Part shown: positions 51,983 through 61,049 of the stretch, piece by piece
How the letters are laid out: the number at the start of each line of letters is the position of its first letter
How positions within the stretch are numbered: the stretch's first letter is position 1
NCBI GenBank assembly: GCA_902593285.1
Contig: CACJHW010000004.1
Coordinates: 1 to 64,000 of the forward strand
Source: an uncultured Pelagibacteraceae bacterium
Lineage (GTDB): Bacteria; Pseudomonadota; Alphaproteobacteria; Pelagibacterales; Pelagibacteraceae
DNA length: 64,000 bases
Direction of reading: 5' to 3'
The notes under the pieces: model-generated
Databases searched by the model: none
What the model was told of the DNA's origin: nothing
The model's input: the letters and a program-made list of their open reading frames with translations, nothing else
Position numbers and translations under genes: made by a program

Positions 51983-52882
51983 ATGAGCGTTAAAAAAAAA
52001 TTTAAGGGACTTTCTGATAAAGCTGTAGGTTGGCTTTTTATCGGGCCAACTGTACTTCTGCTACTGGCTATTAATATTTATCCATTGGTCTATGCAATTA
52101 AAATGTCATTTACAAATTTTTACGCAAACAAAATTGGAAGAGAGCCACAGTTTGTAGGTTTAAAAAATTATATTAAAGTTCTTAACAAAGAAGCAATATG
52201 GGAAAAAATGCAAGTTACAGCAAGTTTTATGTTTTGGACTTTGTTGCTTCAAGCAATAATTGGTTTGGGTTTAGCATTGCTATTAAACAGAAAGTTTAAG
52301 GGTAATGAACTACTAACCACATTAATTGTTTTACCCATGATGTTATCACCTGCAGTAGTAGGGGTATTTTGGACTTATCTTTATAATCCTCAAGTAGGTC
52401 TATTTAATTACGTGGTAAATTTTTTCTATGATTTAGGAAGCTTTGATATGATCGGTTCAAGTACGCTTGCTCCATGGGCTATTGTTATTGTTGATACATG
52501 GATGTGGACACCTTTTACAATGTTAATTTGCTTAGCAGGTCTAAGATCTGTTCCAAATTATTTATATGAAGCTGCAGAGGTTGATAGAGCCAGTAAATGG
52601 CAGCAATTTATTTATATTACTTTACCTTCTGTTTTACCATTTTTATTATTGGCTTTGCTATTTAGAGGGATTGAGAATTTTAAAATGTTTGACATGGTTG
52701 TTGAACTGACCTCAGGTGGACCTGGATCTGCGACTGAGCTTGCTTCAATAAATTTAAAGAGAGAAGCGTTTGAAAAATGGAAAACTGGTTACAGCTCAGC
52801 ATTTGCCGTTATCCTTTTTGTTACCATATTTGGTTTTGGAAATGTCTATGTAAAAGTAATGAACAAAATAAAGGAACGCTGA
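51983..52882 (+). CDS. Sugar ABC transporter permease (MalF-like)
   Basis: 299 residues, six membrane segments. AIKMSFTNFYANKIG and the EAA motif region YEAAEVDRASKWQQFIYITLPS (EAA---G-like, near 195) are visible. It forms the translocation pore with the next permease. The stop shares a base with the next ATG (TGATG). Confidence 0.93.
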   Translation: MSVKKKFKGLSDKAVGWLFIGPTVLLLLAINIYPLVYAIKMSFTNFYANKIGREPQFVGLKNYIKVLNKEAIWEKMQVTASFMFWTLLLQAIIGLGLALLLNRKFKGNELLTTLIVLPMMLSPAVVGVFWTYLYNPQVGLFNYVVNFFYDLGSFDMIGSSTLAPWAIVIVDTWMWTPFTMLICLAGLRSVPNYLYEAAEVDRASKWQQFIYITLPSVLPFLLLALLFRGIENFKMFDMVVELTSGGPGSATELASINLKREAFEKWKTGYSSAFAVILFVTIFGFGNVYVKVMNKIKER

Positions 52883-53826
52883 TGGATACTTCTAGATCAT
52901 ATTTGGAACCTTCGTCTTTTTCAAAAAAAATGGCTGCTGCTATTATAATAGTTTATGCCGTAGTTACTTTGATACCAATATCTTGGATGGTAATGACAAG
53001 TTTTAAAAATGTTGATAGTGCTATTTCATATCCACCAGAAGTATTGTTTGAACCATCGCTAGAGGGATATGTTAACTTATTTACCAATAGATCAAGACAA
53101 TCACAGGAATATCTTGACTCATTGCCACCCCCAGAAAATTGGTATGAAGAACTAGTTAGAAGCAGAGAGATGGTTATAACAGGACCATCGAAATTTTTAG
53201 GAAGATACTCAAACTCAATGATAATTGGTTTTGGTTCAACTTTTGCGTCTGTATTCTTAGGAGCTTTGGCTGCATATGCATTTTCGAGGTTTAGGGTTCC
53301 TTTAAAAGATGATTTATTATTTTTTATTCTTTCGACCAGGATGTTTCCCCCAATAGCAGTGGCCGTTCCTATTTTTATTATGTATAGAAAATTAGGTCTT
53401 GGGGATACTCACCTTGGAATGATTATATTGTATACCGTTGTAAACTTAAGTTTAGCAGTATGGTTATTAAAAGGATTCATGGATGAAATTCCTAAAGAAT
53501 ATGAAGAAGCAGCTATGATCGATGGATATTCTAGACTTCAAGCTTTCTTTAAAGTTGTTCTTCCACAAGCAATGACAGGTATAGCTGCAACTGCAATCTT
53601 TTGTATGATTTTTTCATGGAATGAATACGCTTTTGCTGTTTTGTTAACTCAATTCAATGCACAAACTGCTCCACCATTTATTCCTACTATCATTGGCGAA
53701 GGTGGTCTTGATTGGCCAGCAATTGGAGCAGGAACAACTTTATTTCTATTACCGGTTATGATTTTTACAATAATTTTAAGAAAACATCTTTTAAGAGGTA
53801 TTACCTTTGGAGCAGTAAGAAAATAA
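52882..53826 (+). CDS. Sugar ABC transporter permease (MalG-like)
   Basis: 314 residues, ATG 52882 at the TGATG junction; a longer in-frame extension upstream is out of place because it runs through the first permease in another frame. Six membrane segments; EAA motif YEEAAMIDGYSRLQAFFKVV and PQAMTGIAATAIF follow. A loop of about 60 residues after the first helix (54-110) is longer than is usual. A small membrane-protein gene overlaps its stop by one base. Confidence 0.92.
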   Translation: MDTSRSYLEPSSFSKKMAAAIIIVYAVVTLIPISWMVMTSFKNVDSAISYPPEVLFEPSLEGYVNLFTNRSRQSQEYLDSLPPPENWYEELVRSREMVITGPSKFLGRYSNSMIIGFGSTFASVFLGALAAYAFSRFRVPLKDDLLFFILSTRMFPPIAVAVPIFIMYRKLGLGDTHLGMIILYTVVNLSLAVWLLKGFMDEIPKEYEEAAMIDGYSRLQAFFKVVLPQAMTGIAATAIFCMIFSWNEYAFAVLLTQFNAQTAPPFIPTIIGEGGLDWPAIGAGTTLFLLPVMIFTIILRKHLLRGITFGAVRK

Positions 53827-54017
53827 TGGAAGAAGAAAAATCATTAATAAGAAAAATATTCAGAAGAGTTTACTGGGAAAACCTATCGACGATACTAATT
53901 TTAATTGGTGTTTTCATGTTGTTACAACCATTTGCAATGTGGATGTTTACTTATTCTTTTATTGTAATTTTAGTAGGAACTATAGGTTTCATAATCACAA
54001 GCCACTTTCCGGATTAA
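53826..54017 (+). CDS. Small two-helix membrane protein in the ABC operon
   Basis: 63 residues from ATG 53826 (TAATG junction with the permease). A charged N-terminus (MEEEKSLIRKIFRRVYW) precedes two hydrophobic segments (about 20-39 and 42-58). No family was recognised; it does not look like DUF2160, the small protein of the rhizobial glycerol ABC operon. It lies one base before the first ATPase gene, so it is probably an accessory subunit of this transporter. Confidence 0.72.
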   Translation: MEEEKSLIRKIFRRVYWENLSTILILIGVFMLLQPFAMWMFTYSFIVILVGTIGFIITSHFPD

Positions 54018-54018
54018 T

Positions 54019-55101
54019 ATGTCTCAAATTAAAATAGAAAATCTACAAAAATCATTTGGTGATTTTACTGCAGTTAAAAATTCTAATTTAACAATAAATG
54101 ATAAAGAGTTCTTTGTTTTACTTGGGCCCTCTGGTTGTGGAAAAACTACAACTCTACGTATGATAGCGGGATTAGAGTTACCTACATCTGGTCAAATATA
54201 TCTTGGTGATGAAGAGGTTGGAATGTTGAGAGCATCTGAAAGAGATATTGCTTTTGTTTTTCAATTATTTGCTCTCTATCCACACATGAATGTAAGAAAC
54301 AACTTATCATTTCCTCTAAAAATGCAGGGTTATAAAAAAAGTGATATCAAAAGTCGAGTTGAAGAAGCTGCAAAACTTTTAAGAATTGATCATATTTTAA
54401 ATTCTAACATTTCCTCTCTTTCAGGTGGTGATCGACAACGGGTGGCTTTAGGTAGAGCGCTAGTAAGAAGACCAAAAGCATTTTTAATGGACGAACCATT
54501 GGGAACTTTGGATGCTGAATTTAGAGAATTAATGTGTCTAGAATTAAAAAAACTACATTTAGATATTGGAGCAACTACAGTTTATGTAACCCATGATCAG
54601 TTAGAAGCAATGTCATTAGCTGACCGAATTGCAGTTATGGATGGTGGTGAAATATTACAAGCTGATGAGCCTAATATTATTTACAATAAACCTAAAACTA
54701 AATTTGTGGCCTCATTTATAGGATCTCCAGGTATGAATTTTTTTGAAGTTAATGAGGGAATTTCTAAAGATCAATCATTTATAAATATTGAAGGAGCTAA
54801 ATTTGATATTCCCAAACAACTTGAGGAATCAAAAGGAAGTAAAAATTTCTTTGGTATACGTCCAGAAAATTTAACTCTAAATAATAATGAAGGTCTAAAA
54901 GGTTCAGTTTTTGGAGTAGAGTATTTAGGATCAAGAAAAATAATTACAGTTAAAACAAGTTTGGGTGAAATCAAAGTTAAAACAGATATTTCTGTTAACG
55001 TTAAATTGAATGAAAATGTGCAAGTTAAACCTTTAAATAATAATATTATTATTTTTGACGGTGAGACAGACAAATCTTTAAACAGCGAGTTTATAAAATA
55101 A
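54019..55101 (+). CDS. ABC transporter ATPase, first of two
   Basis: 360 residues. Walker A GPSGCGKTTT, Q-loop FQLFALYPHM, signature LSGGDRQRVALGRAL, Walker B FLMDEPLGTLD and H-loop YVTHDQLEA. The usual LSGGQ/E reads LSGGD. The C-terminal regulatory domain (about 235-350) is OB-like as in MalK/UgpC. It likely forms a heterodimer with the next ATPase. The genes share a base at 55101. Confidence 0.93.
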   Translation: MSQIKIENLQKSFGDFTAVKNSNLTINDKEFFVLLGPSGCGKTTTLRMIAGLELPTSGQIYLGDEEVGMLRASERDIAFVFQLFALYPHMNVRNNLSFPLKMQGYKKSDIKSRVEEAAKLLRIDHILNSNISSLSGGDRQRVALGRALVRRPKAFLMDEPLGTLDAEFRELMCLELKKLHLDIGATTVYVTHDQLEAMSLADRIAVMDGGEILQADEPNIIYNKPKTKFVASFIGSPGMNFFEVNEGISKDQSFINIEGAKFDIPKQLEESKGSKNFFGIRPENLTLNNNEGLKGSVFGVEYLGSRKIITVKTSLGEIKVKTDISVNVKLNENVQVKPLNNNIIIFDGETDKSLNSEFIK

Positions 55102-56111
55102 TGGCAAAAGTAGAATTAAAAAAATTATTTAAAACTTATAACAAAAAAATTAAAGCTTTGGATGATATAAATCTTACAATTGAAGATGGTCAATTTTTTG
55201 TATTACTGGGTCCATCTGGTGCCGGAAAAACTACAACACTTAGATGTATAGCTGGTTTAGAAAAAATTGACTCTGGAGATGTATTATTCGATGATGAAAA
55301 TATAACTCATGATCAACCTGCTTCAAGAGATGTGTCTTTTGTTTTTCAACAATACTCTCTTTATCCTCATTATACTGTTTATGAAAATCTTGCTTTTCCT
55401 TTAAGGTCTCCAATGAGAAAACTTCCTGAGGAAGAAATAAAAAATAAAGTAGAGACAATTGCTGAAATGCTCAAAATTACAAGCAAATTAAAAAATAAAG
55501 CAACTGAACTTTCTGGTGGAGAAATGCAAAGGGTAGCTATTGGTAGAGCTCTAGTTCGTGAACCAAATATTTATTTAATGGATGAGCCACTTTCCTCATT
55601 AGATGCTAAACTAAGAGAAACCCTTAGAGTTGAATTAAAAAATATTCAATTAAATCTAAATGCTACTATACTGTATGTTACACATGATCAGGCAGAAGCA
55701 ACAACATTGGCAGATAAAATTGGAGTTTTAAAAGAAGGCAAAATTGTTCAAATTGGAACGCCTGAAGAAATTTATGAAAATCCAAATTCAATTTATGTAT
55801 CCCAAAGATTGGGGTCACCAAAAATAAATATTTTACCTGGTTCTTTATTCAAACTAGATAACAACATACCAAAAATTGGACTTAGACCAGAAAATATAGA
55901 GTTAGGTAATGGACCATACGAAGGAAGGGTTATTTCTATAGAAAATTTAGGTTCAGAGACTGTGGTAGCTATTAATTTTCAAGACAATGAAATATTAGCT
56001 TCAATTCAGGGTAGCTATAAGTCATCAATTAATGAAAAAATTAATTTTGACATTAATACGAATAAAGTTTTAAAATTTGATAACGGAGACCAAAGGATAC
56101 ATGAGCGTTAA
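55101..56111 (+). CDS. ABC transporter ATPase, second of two
   Basis: 336 residues. Walker A GPSGAGKTTT, signature LSGGEMQRVAIGRAL, Walker B IYLMDEPLSSLD, H-loop YVTHDQAEATTLADK, and a C-terminal regulatory domain with IGLRPENIEL. It is clearly different in sequence from the first ATPase, so the pair is a heterodimer type known from rhizobial glycerol transport (GlpS/GlpT). It overlaps dhaL by 11 bases. Confidence 0.93.
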   Translation: MAKVELKKLFKTYNKKIKALDDINLTIEDGQFFVLLGPSGAGKTTTLRCIAGLEKIDSGDVLFDDENITHDQPASRDVSFVFQQYSLYPHYTVYENLAFPLRSPMRKLPEEEIKNKVETIAEMLKITSKLKNKATELSGGEMQRVAIGRALVREPNIYLMDEPLSSLDAKLRETLRVELKNIQLNLNATILYVTHDQAEATTLADKIGVLKEGKIVQIGTPEEIYENPNSIYVSQRLGSPKINILPGSLFKLDNNIPKIGLRPENIELGNGPYEGRVISIENLGSETVVAINFQDNEILASIQGSYKSSINEKINFDINTNKVLKFDNGDQRIHER

Positions 56112-56730
56112 TTTTTTAATTTCTCAAGCAAAAAATATTCAAATAGTTATTGATGAAAATGCTGCAGAAATTGAGGCACTAGATCAAAATATTGGAGATG
56201 GGGATCATATATTTAATGTGCAAAGAGGTCTCAAATTAGTAGTTGAGCTTGAAAATGATATTAAAAACCTACCTTTGCAAAAAGGTTTAAATATGATTGC
56301 TATGAAAGTCTTGTCAGGTATTGGTGGTTCCTCTGGAGCTTTGTTTGGAACTTTCTTTATGTCTATGGCTAAAACACCAGATCTAGATAAAAATATAGAT
56401 TTTAACAAAGCATGTGAAATGGTTATAACAGGAATTAATGCAATGAAGGAAAGAGGAAAAGCGGATGTTGGAGAAAAAACAATGATGGATGTTTTGATTC
56501 CAGTATCAGAAAAACTTAATGAATTAAAAAATTGCAATACCGATATGAATGAAGGGTTAAGTGAGATAATAAAAATTGCCGAAGACAGAATGTTAGCAAC
56601 AAAAGACATGCTTGCTACTAAAGGTAGAGCTTCATTTTTAGGAGAACGTGCAAAAGGTCATATAGATCCAGGGGCTCGTTCATCGCAACTTATAATTGAT
56701 ACAATATGCAAATCACTAATTAATAAATAG
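56101..56730 (+). CDS. dhaL: Dihydroxyacetone kinase ADP/ATP-binding subunit DhaL
   Basis: 209 residues from ATG 56101; an in-frame upstream start at 56077 overlaps the ATPase further and is less likely. The metal/nucleotide-binding motif LDQNIGDGDHIFN with its three Asp is near residue 30-40, and GIGGSSGALFG, GEKTMMDVLIP and GHIDPGARSS follow, matching DhaL. It phosphorylates a small ketose bound to DhaK. No DhaM phosphocarrier is seen in the window. Confidence 0.93.
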   Translation: MSVNFLISQAKNIQIVIDENAAEIEALDQNIGDGDHIFNVQRGLKLVVELENDIKNLPLQKGLNMIAMKVLSGIGGSSGALFGTFFMSMAKTPDLDKNIDFNKACEMVITGINAMKERGKADVGEKTMMDVLIPVSEKLNELKNCNTDMNEGLSEIIKIAEDRMLATKDMLATKGRASFLGERAKGHIDPGARSSQLIIDTICKSLINK

Positions 56731-56738
56731 GAGGAAAT

Positions 56739-57731
56739 ATGAAAAAATTTATAAATAATGTTGACGACTTTTTAAAAGAAAGTCTTAATGGATTTGGTAA
56801 AGCTCATAGTGATATAATCAAAGTAAATTTTGAACCAAACTTCATTTCTAGAAAAACAAAAACTAAAGAAGGAAAAGTATCTTTAATTTCAGGTGGAGGG
56901 AGTGGACATGAACCAATGCACGGTGGTTTTGTTGGTCATGGAATGTTGGATGCAGCGTGTCCAGGTTTTGTTTTTTCAGCACCTACTCCAGATCAAATGC
57001 AAGCAGCTGCTGAACATGTAGATAGCGGTGCTGGTGTTCTGTTCATAGTTAAAAATTATTCTGGTGATATTATGAATTTTCAAATGGGTGCTGAAATGTA
57101 CTCAGGTAAAAATGATAGCATCATTACTAATGACGATGTGGCTGTTGAGGACTCTACTTTCACAACTGGTAGAAGAGGTGTGGCTGCAACAGTTTTGGTC
57201 GAAAAGATAGTTGGATCACTTGCTGAGAATGGAGGTTCGTTGGAAGAATGTAAAAAACTTGGCGAAAAAGTAAACAAAAACTCAGGAACTATGGGCGTTG
57301 CTTTTACTAGTTGCACAGTTCCTGCTGCAGGCAAACCAACTTTTGATATTGGAAATGATGAAATGGAATTTGGAGTAGGTATACACGGTGAACCTGGAAG
57401 AAAAAGAGAAAAAATTCAACCATCAAAAACAATAGTAAATAACATGTTGGAAGCTATACTTGATGATTTAAAACCACAAAAAAATGAAAAAACACTTCTA
57501 TTTGTAAATGGTATGGGCGGAACTCCTCTTACTGAATTATATTTAATATTCGACGATGCTTGTGAAATTTTAAAATCTAAAGGAATTGAAATTACAAGAA
57601 GTTTAGTTGGTAATTATTGTACATCACTTGAAATGCAAGGAGCATCAATAACATTCTTAAAATGTGATGAGGAAATTTTAAAAAATTGGGATGCACCTGT
57701 ACATACTGCAGCTATGCGTTGGGGTATGTAA
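56739..57731 (+). CDS. dhaK: Dihydroxyacetone kinase substrate-binding subunit DhaK
   Basis: 330 residues, normal size. LISGGGSGHEPMHGGFVGHGM opening motif (given here in part), CPGFVFSAPTPDQM and the covalent-hemiaminal histidine at about residue 216 in GIHGEPGRKRE. It holds dihydroxyacetone or a similar ketose by a covalent bond to His. Follows dhaL by 8 bases with GGAGG as RBS; a terminator follows it. Confidence 0.94.
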   Translation: MKKFINNVDDFLKESLNGFGKAHSDIIKVNFEPNFISRKTKTKEGKVSLISGGGSGHEPMHGGFVGHGMLDAACPGFVFSAPTPDQMQAAAEHVDSGAGVLFIVKNYSGDIMNFQMGAEMYSGKNDSIITNDDVAVEDSTFTTGRRGVAATVLVEKIVGSLAENGGSLEECKKLGEKVNKNSGTMGVAFTSCTVPAAGKPTFDIGNDEMEFGVGIHGEPGRKREKIQPSKTIVNNMLEAILDDLKPQKNEKTLLFVNGMGGTPLTELYLIFDDACEILKSKGIEITRSLVGNYCTSLEMQGASITFLKCDEEILKNWDAPVHTAAMRWGM

Positions 57732-57732
57732 T

Positions 57733-57760
57733 AATTTCAATTAGAAATTGAAATTTTTTT
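57733..57760 (+). terminator. Terminator of the ABC-dha operon
   Basis: A 10-bp AT-rich inverted repeat (57733-57742 with 57746-57755) with a 3-base loop, immediately followed by T residues. It begins 2 bases after the dhaK stop codon. Confidence 0.7.
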
Positions 57761-57838
57761 TAAAAATTGTTCAATATGGGTCATTTTGGCTCATCTTTTA
57801 GAAAGACTCTAATCTGAATCTATGTTTTATTTTCAACA

Positions 57839-57848
57839 GTTAATTAAC
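57839..57848. promoter_or_regulatory. GTTAATTAAC palindrome before the first TRAP gene
   Basis: A perfect 10-base palindrome 24 bases before ATG 57863. The same sequence occurs at 62656-62665, 28 bases before the second TRAP binding-protein gene, and at 10714-10723 in another intergenic gap. It could be an operator or part of the leader; unproven. Confidence 0.35.
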
Positions 57849-57862
57849 TAGAGGAGAATAAA

Positions 57863-59020
57863 ATGATTAAGAGTAAAAAATCATTGAAGGGTTCTAAAAC
57901 TCCTTCAAGAAGAAAGTTCTTCAAAGCAGCAGCAGCAACTGGTGCAGCAGCAGCAACAGCTGTAGCAATGCCAAATGTAGCTTTTGGTGCTCCACAAACA
58001 TTAAAGATGCAAGCAGCATGGCCTTCAGGTGCTAACATCTTTTTTGAAATGGCCGGAGACTATGCCAAAATGGTTGGAGACATGTCAGGTGGAAGTTTAA
58101 AAATTGACCTTCAACCTGTTGGAGCAGTTGTAAAAACTGGAGAAATTGGACAAGCTGTAAGTGATGGTGTTCTTGATATGGGACACTGGGTTACTGCTTA
58201 TTGGTATGGAAAAAATCCTGCCGCGTCTCTTTTTGGAACTGGCCCATCTTACGGTCTATCATCACAAGAAGTAATGGCTTGGATGGAAGAAGGTGGTGGA
58301 AGAGCATTATATGAAGAAACATTAGCAAAAGTTGGATACGACTATGTTGGTGTTTTTGCGATGCCTATGCCAGCTCAACCTTTTGGTTGGTTTAAAAAGA
58401 ACGTAACTAAAGTAAGTGACGTTAAAGGTATGAAGTATAGAACAGTTGGTCTTGCAACTAACGTTCTTACAGCAATGGGTATGGTAGTTAGACAATTACC
58501 AGGTGGTGAAATTCAGCCAGCTATGAAAACTGGTTTGATTGAAGCTGCTGAGTTTAACAACCCTACTTCAGACTCTCAATTTGGTATGCAAGATGTTTCT
58601 AAGCATTATCACTTAGGATCTTTCCACCAATCACAAGAGATGTTTGAAATACCTATTAACAAAAAAACATTTAATAGCTTATCTCCTGCAAACCAAGCAA
58701 TATTAAAAAATGCTTCGTATGCAGCAAATACCGCTAACTACTTTAAAGCTTTGGTAAGATACTCAGCTGATTTATCTAAATTGATGAATGAGCATAAAGT
58801 AAACGTTTACCAAACTTCAGATGCAATTTTAGCAGAGCAGTTAAAAGGTTGGGATAAAGTTGTAGGTGATTTCTCTTCTAAAGACCCGTTCTTTAAGAAG
58901 ATTGTTGATTCACAAAAAGCTTACGCGAAAAGAGTAATGAAATACTTACTAATGAATCAGCCTAACTACAGACTTGCTTATGAAAATGAGTTTGGTCCGT
59001 TAGCGAAAGTTAAAATCTAA
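57863..59020 (+). CDS. TRAP transporter substrate-binding protein (DctP family), Tat-exported
   Basis: 385 residues. A twin-arginine signal (PSRRKFFKAAAATG, Arg16-Arg17), with cleavage near NVAFG. The mature part has QPFGWFKKNV, KYRTVGLATNV, RQLPGGEIQPAMKTG and EAAEFNNPTSD, typical of DctP-type proteins for organic or keto acids. The Arg and the following carboxylate-binding segment suggest a monocarboxylate substrate. A hairpin terminator follows, then the two membrane subunits. Confidence 0.92.
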   Translation: MIKSKKSLKGSKTPSRRKFFKAAAATGAAAATAVAMPNVAFGAPQTLKMQAAWPSGANIFFEMAGDYAKMVGDMSGGSLKIDLQPVGAVVKTGEIGQAVSDGVLDMGHWVTAYWYGKNPAASLFGTGPSYGLSSQEVMAWMEEGGGRALYEETLAKVGYDYVGVFAMPMPAQPFGWFKKNVTKVSDVKGMKYRTVGLATNVLTAMGMVVRQLPGGEIQPAMKTGLIEAAEFNNPTSDSQFGMQDVSKHYHLGSFHQSQEMFEIPINKKTFNSLSPANQAILKNASYAANTANYFKALVRYSADLSKLMNEHKVNVYQTSDAILAEQLKGWDKVVGDFSSKDPFFKKIVDSQKAYAKRVMKYLLMNQPNYRLAYENEFGPLAKVKI

Positions 59021-59041
59021 GGTTTAAAAATATAAAAAATT

Positions 59042-59069
59042 AAGGGGGCTTTTTAGCCCCCTTTTTTTT
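59042..59069 (+). terminator. Intercistronic terminator-like hairpin after the TRAP binding protein
   Basis: A perfect 9-bp stem (59042-59050 AAGGGGGCT with 59055-59063), TTTT loop and T-tract. Placed between the binding-protein and permease genes, as in the ABC operon at 51944, it would raise the ratio of binding protein to permease. Confidence 0.88.
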
Positions 59070-59109
59070 AATTGAATTAATTAAGAAAATTAAGATAAGC
59101 TAGTTAAAT

Positions 59110-59694
59110 ATGTACTCTTATATAAAATTTGCAGATACTCTTAGTACCTCAATGGGTAAAGCCTTTTCATGGTGCATAGTAATTTTAATGGGTGGAACAT
59201 GTTATGAAGTAATCATGGCTTACGCATTTAATGCTCCAACCTTATGGAATTTTGATTTTAGTTTACAAATGTATGGAGCAATATTTATGATGGCTGGAGC
59301 TTATACTTTAGCAACAGAGGCTCACGTTAGAGGGGATGTTATTTACAGGTTGTTCCCAACTAAAGTTCAAGGATGGATTGATTTAATATTATATTTCATC
59401 TTCTTTTTTCCAGGGGTAATTGCACTTGCATTTTATGGATATGAATATGCAGCTAAAGCATGGATGGTGAAAGAAACAAGTTGGAATAGTCCAGCACAAA
59501 TTCAAATTTATATGGCAAAATCATTAATACCTTTATCAGGGATACTTCTTACTCTCCAAGGAATTAGTGAAGTTTTTAGAGCAATTATTTGCATTAGAAC
59601 AGGACATTGGCCAGAGAGAGATGCTGGTGCAGAAGAAACAGAGAAAATTTTAATGAGAAAATCTAAAGAGGAAGAAAATATAGATGTTGTTTAG
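59110..59694 (+). CDS. TRAP transporter small membrane subunit (DctQ)
   Basis: 194 residues with four membrane segments (about 17-37, 51-70, 92-112, 133-153). LQMYGAIFMMAGAYTLATEAHVRGDVIYRLF is the family signature. It couples the binding protein to the large subunit. The C-terminus overlaps the DctM gene by 11 bases. Confidence 0.92.
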   Translation: MYSYIKFADTLSTSMGKAFSWCIVILMGGTCYEVIMAYAFNAPTLWNFDFSLQMYGAIFMMAGAYTLATEAHVRGDVIYRLFPTKVQGWIDLILYFIFFFPGVIALAFYGYEYAAKAWMVKETSWNSPAQIQIYMAKSLIPLSGILLTLQGISEVFRAIICIRTGHWPERDAGAEETEKILMRKSKEEENIDVV

Positions 59695-61045
59695 TCTAAC
59701 AAATCCAGAAATTGCAATTTTAATGATGGTGATATTTCTGTTTGCTGTATTACTAGGATTTCCTATTGCATTTACTTTAATGGCAATGGGTTTAGGATTT
59801 GGGTATTACGCATATTTTGATCCGTCAAGAATGGATCATCTATTAGATAATAGGATATTTAATTTATTTGTTTCAAATACCTATTCTGTCATGGATAACC
59901 ATGTCCTCACCGCCGTGCCTTTATTTTTATTTATGGGCTATTTAGTTGAAAGAGCAGGTATAGTTGCAAGATTGTTTTACGCCATAAGACTTGCATCTCA
60001 TTCGCTACCAGCTTCGATGGCTGTCGCTGCCCTTGTTACTTGCACTTTATTCTCTACAGCAACAGGTATAATAGGAGCAGTAGTGACTTTAATGGGTTTG
60101 CTTGCTTGGCCTGCAATGGTGAAGGCTGGTTATGATAAAAAATTTGCATCAGGAGTAATATGTGCTGGAGGCTGTTTAGGAATTTTAATCCCCCCTAGTA
60201 TTATGCTTATTGTTTATGCAGTAATTGCTCAGTTATCTCCATTAAGATTATTTGCTGCAGCAATATTTCCTGGTTTGATGTTAGCGGGTTTATATATTTT
60301 GTATGCAATTATTTTGGCTTATTTTAATCCATCAGTTGCACCCAAGCCTCCTAAAGAAGAAATCCCTCCAAGATCAGTGATTTTAAAAGAAGTTTTGGTT
60401 TCATTCTTACCATTATTTTCATTAATTATTTTAGTATTAGGAAGTATTCTTGCTGGTTTGGCTACTCCTGCAGAAGCAGCAGGTGTTGGAGCTTTTGGAG
60501 CATTAGTTTTATCTTTCTTTTATAAATCTCTAAAATGGAAAAATTTTAAAGAGTCTGTCTTTCTAACCGCAAAAACTACTGCAATGATTATGTGGTTGTT
60601 TATTGGATCTTGGACGTTTGCGTCAGTATTTTCATATTTAGGAGGACATGAAGTATTTGAGCATTTTTTTAAATCAATGGATATACAGCCTTGGCAATTT
60701 TTAGTAATTACACAAATTATAATTTTCTTATTAGGTTGGCCATTAGAGTGGACTGAAATATTAATTATATTTGTTCCAATATTTTTACCTTTAGTAGAAT
60801 TTTTTGGAGTAAACCCTTATTTTTTTGCTATGTTAATTGCGTTAAATTTACAAACATCATTTTTAACGCCCCCCATGGCCATGTCGGCTTATTATTTAAA
60901 AGGTGTACAATCTAAAAATGTTGAATTAATTGAGGTATTCAAAGGCATCATGCCATTCTTGGCGATAGTTATTTTTGGAATGGTTTTGATGTATTTATTT
61001 CCAGGTATAGCTCTGTGGTTACCTGATCAATTATTTGCAAACTAA
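59684..61045 (+). CDS. TRAP transporter large permease subunit (DctM)
   Basis: 453 residues, about 12-13 membrane segments. VLTAVPLFLFMGYLVER, FSTATGIIGAVVTLMG, GCLGILIPPSIMLIVYAVIA and LNLQTSFLTPPMAMSAYYLKG are the DctM motifs. Sodium-driven uptake of an organic acid with the two other subunits. Confidence 0.95.
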   Translation: MLFSLTNPEIAILMMVIFLFAVLLGFPIAFTLMAMGLGFGYYAYFDPSRMDHLLDNRIFNLFVSNTYSVMDNHVLTAVPLFLFMGYLVERAGIVARLFYAIRLASHSLPASMAVAALVTCTLFSTATGIIGAVVTLMGLLAWPAMVKAGYDKKFASGVICAGGCLGILIPPSIMLIVYAVIAQLSPLRLFAAAIFPGLMLAGLYILYAIILAYFNPSVAPKPPKEEIPPRSVILKEVLVSFLPLFSLIILVLGSILAGLATPAEAAGVGAFGALVLSFFYKSLKWKNFKESVFLTAKTTAMIMWLFIGSWTFASVFSYLGGHEVFEHFFKSMDIQPWQFLVITQIIIFLLGWPLEWTEILIIFVPIFLPLVEFFGVNPYFFAMLIALNLQTSFLTPPMAMSAYYLKGVQSKNVELIEVFKGIMPFLAIVIFGMVLMYLFPGIALWLPDQLFAN

Positions 61046-61049
61046 TTTA

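Noticed and set aside
52777-52881. 35-residue N-terminal extension of the second permease
   Set aside because: It lies wholly within the first permease gene in another frame, and the TGATG junction at 52880-52884 gives a normal start and length.
53712-53825. Longer start for the 63-residue membrane protein
   Set aside because: The extension is inside the permease gene; ATG 53826 at the TAATG junction is natural.
56205-56609. 134-codon frame antisense to dhaL
   Set aside because: Antisense to a conserved enzyme with intact motifs; no start context or domain.
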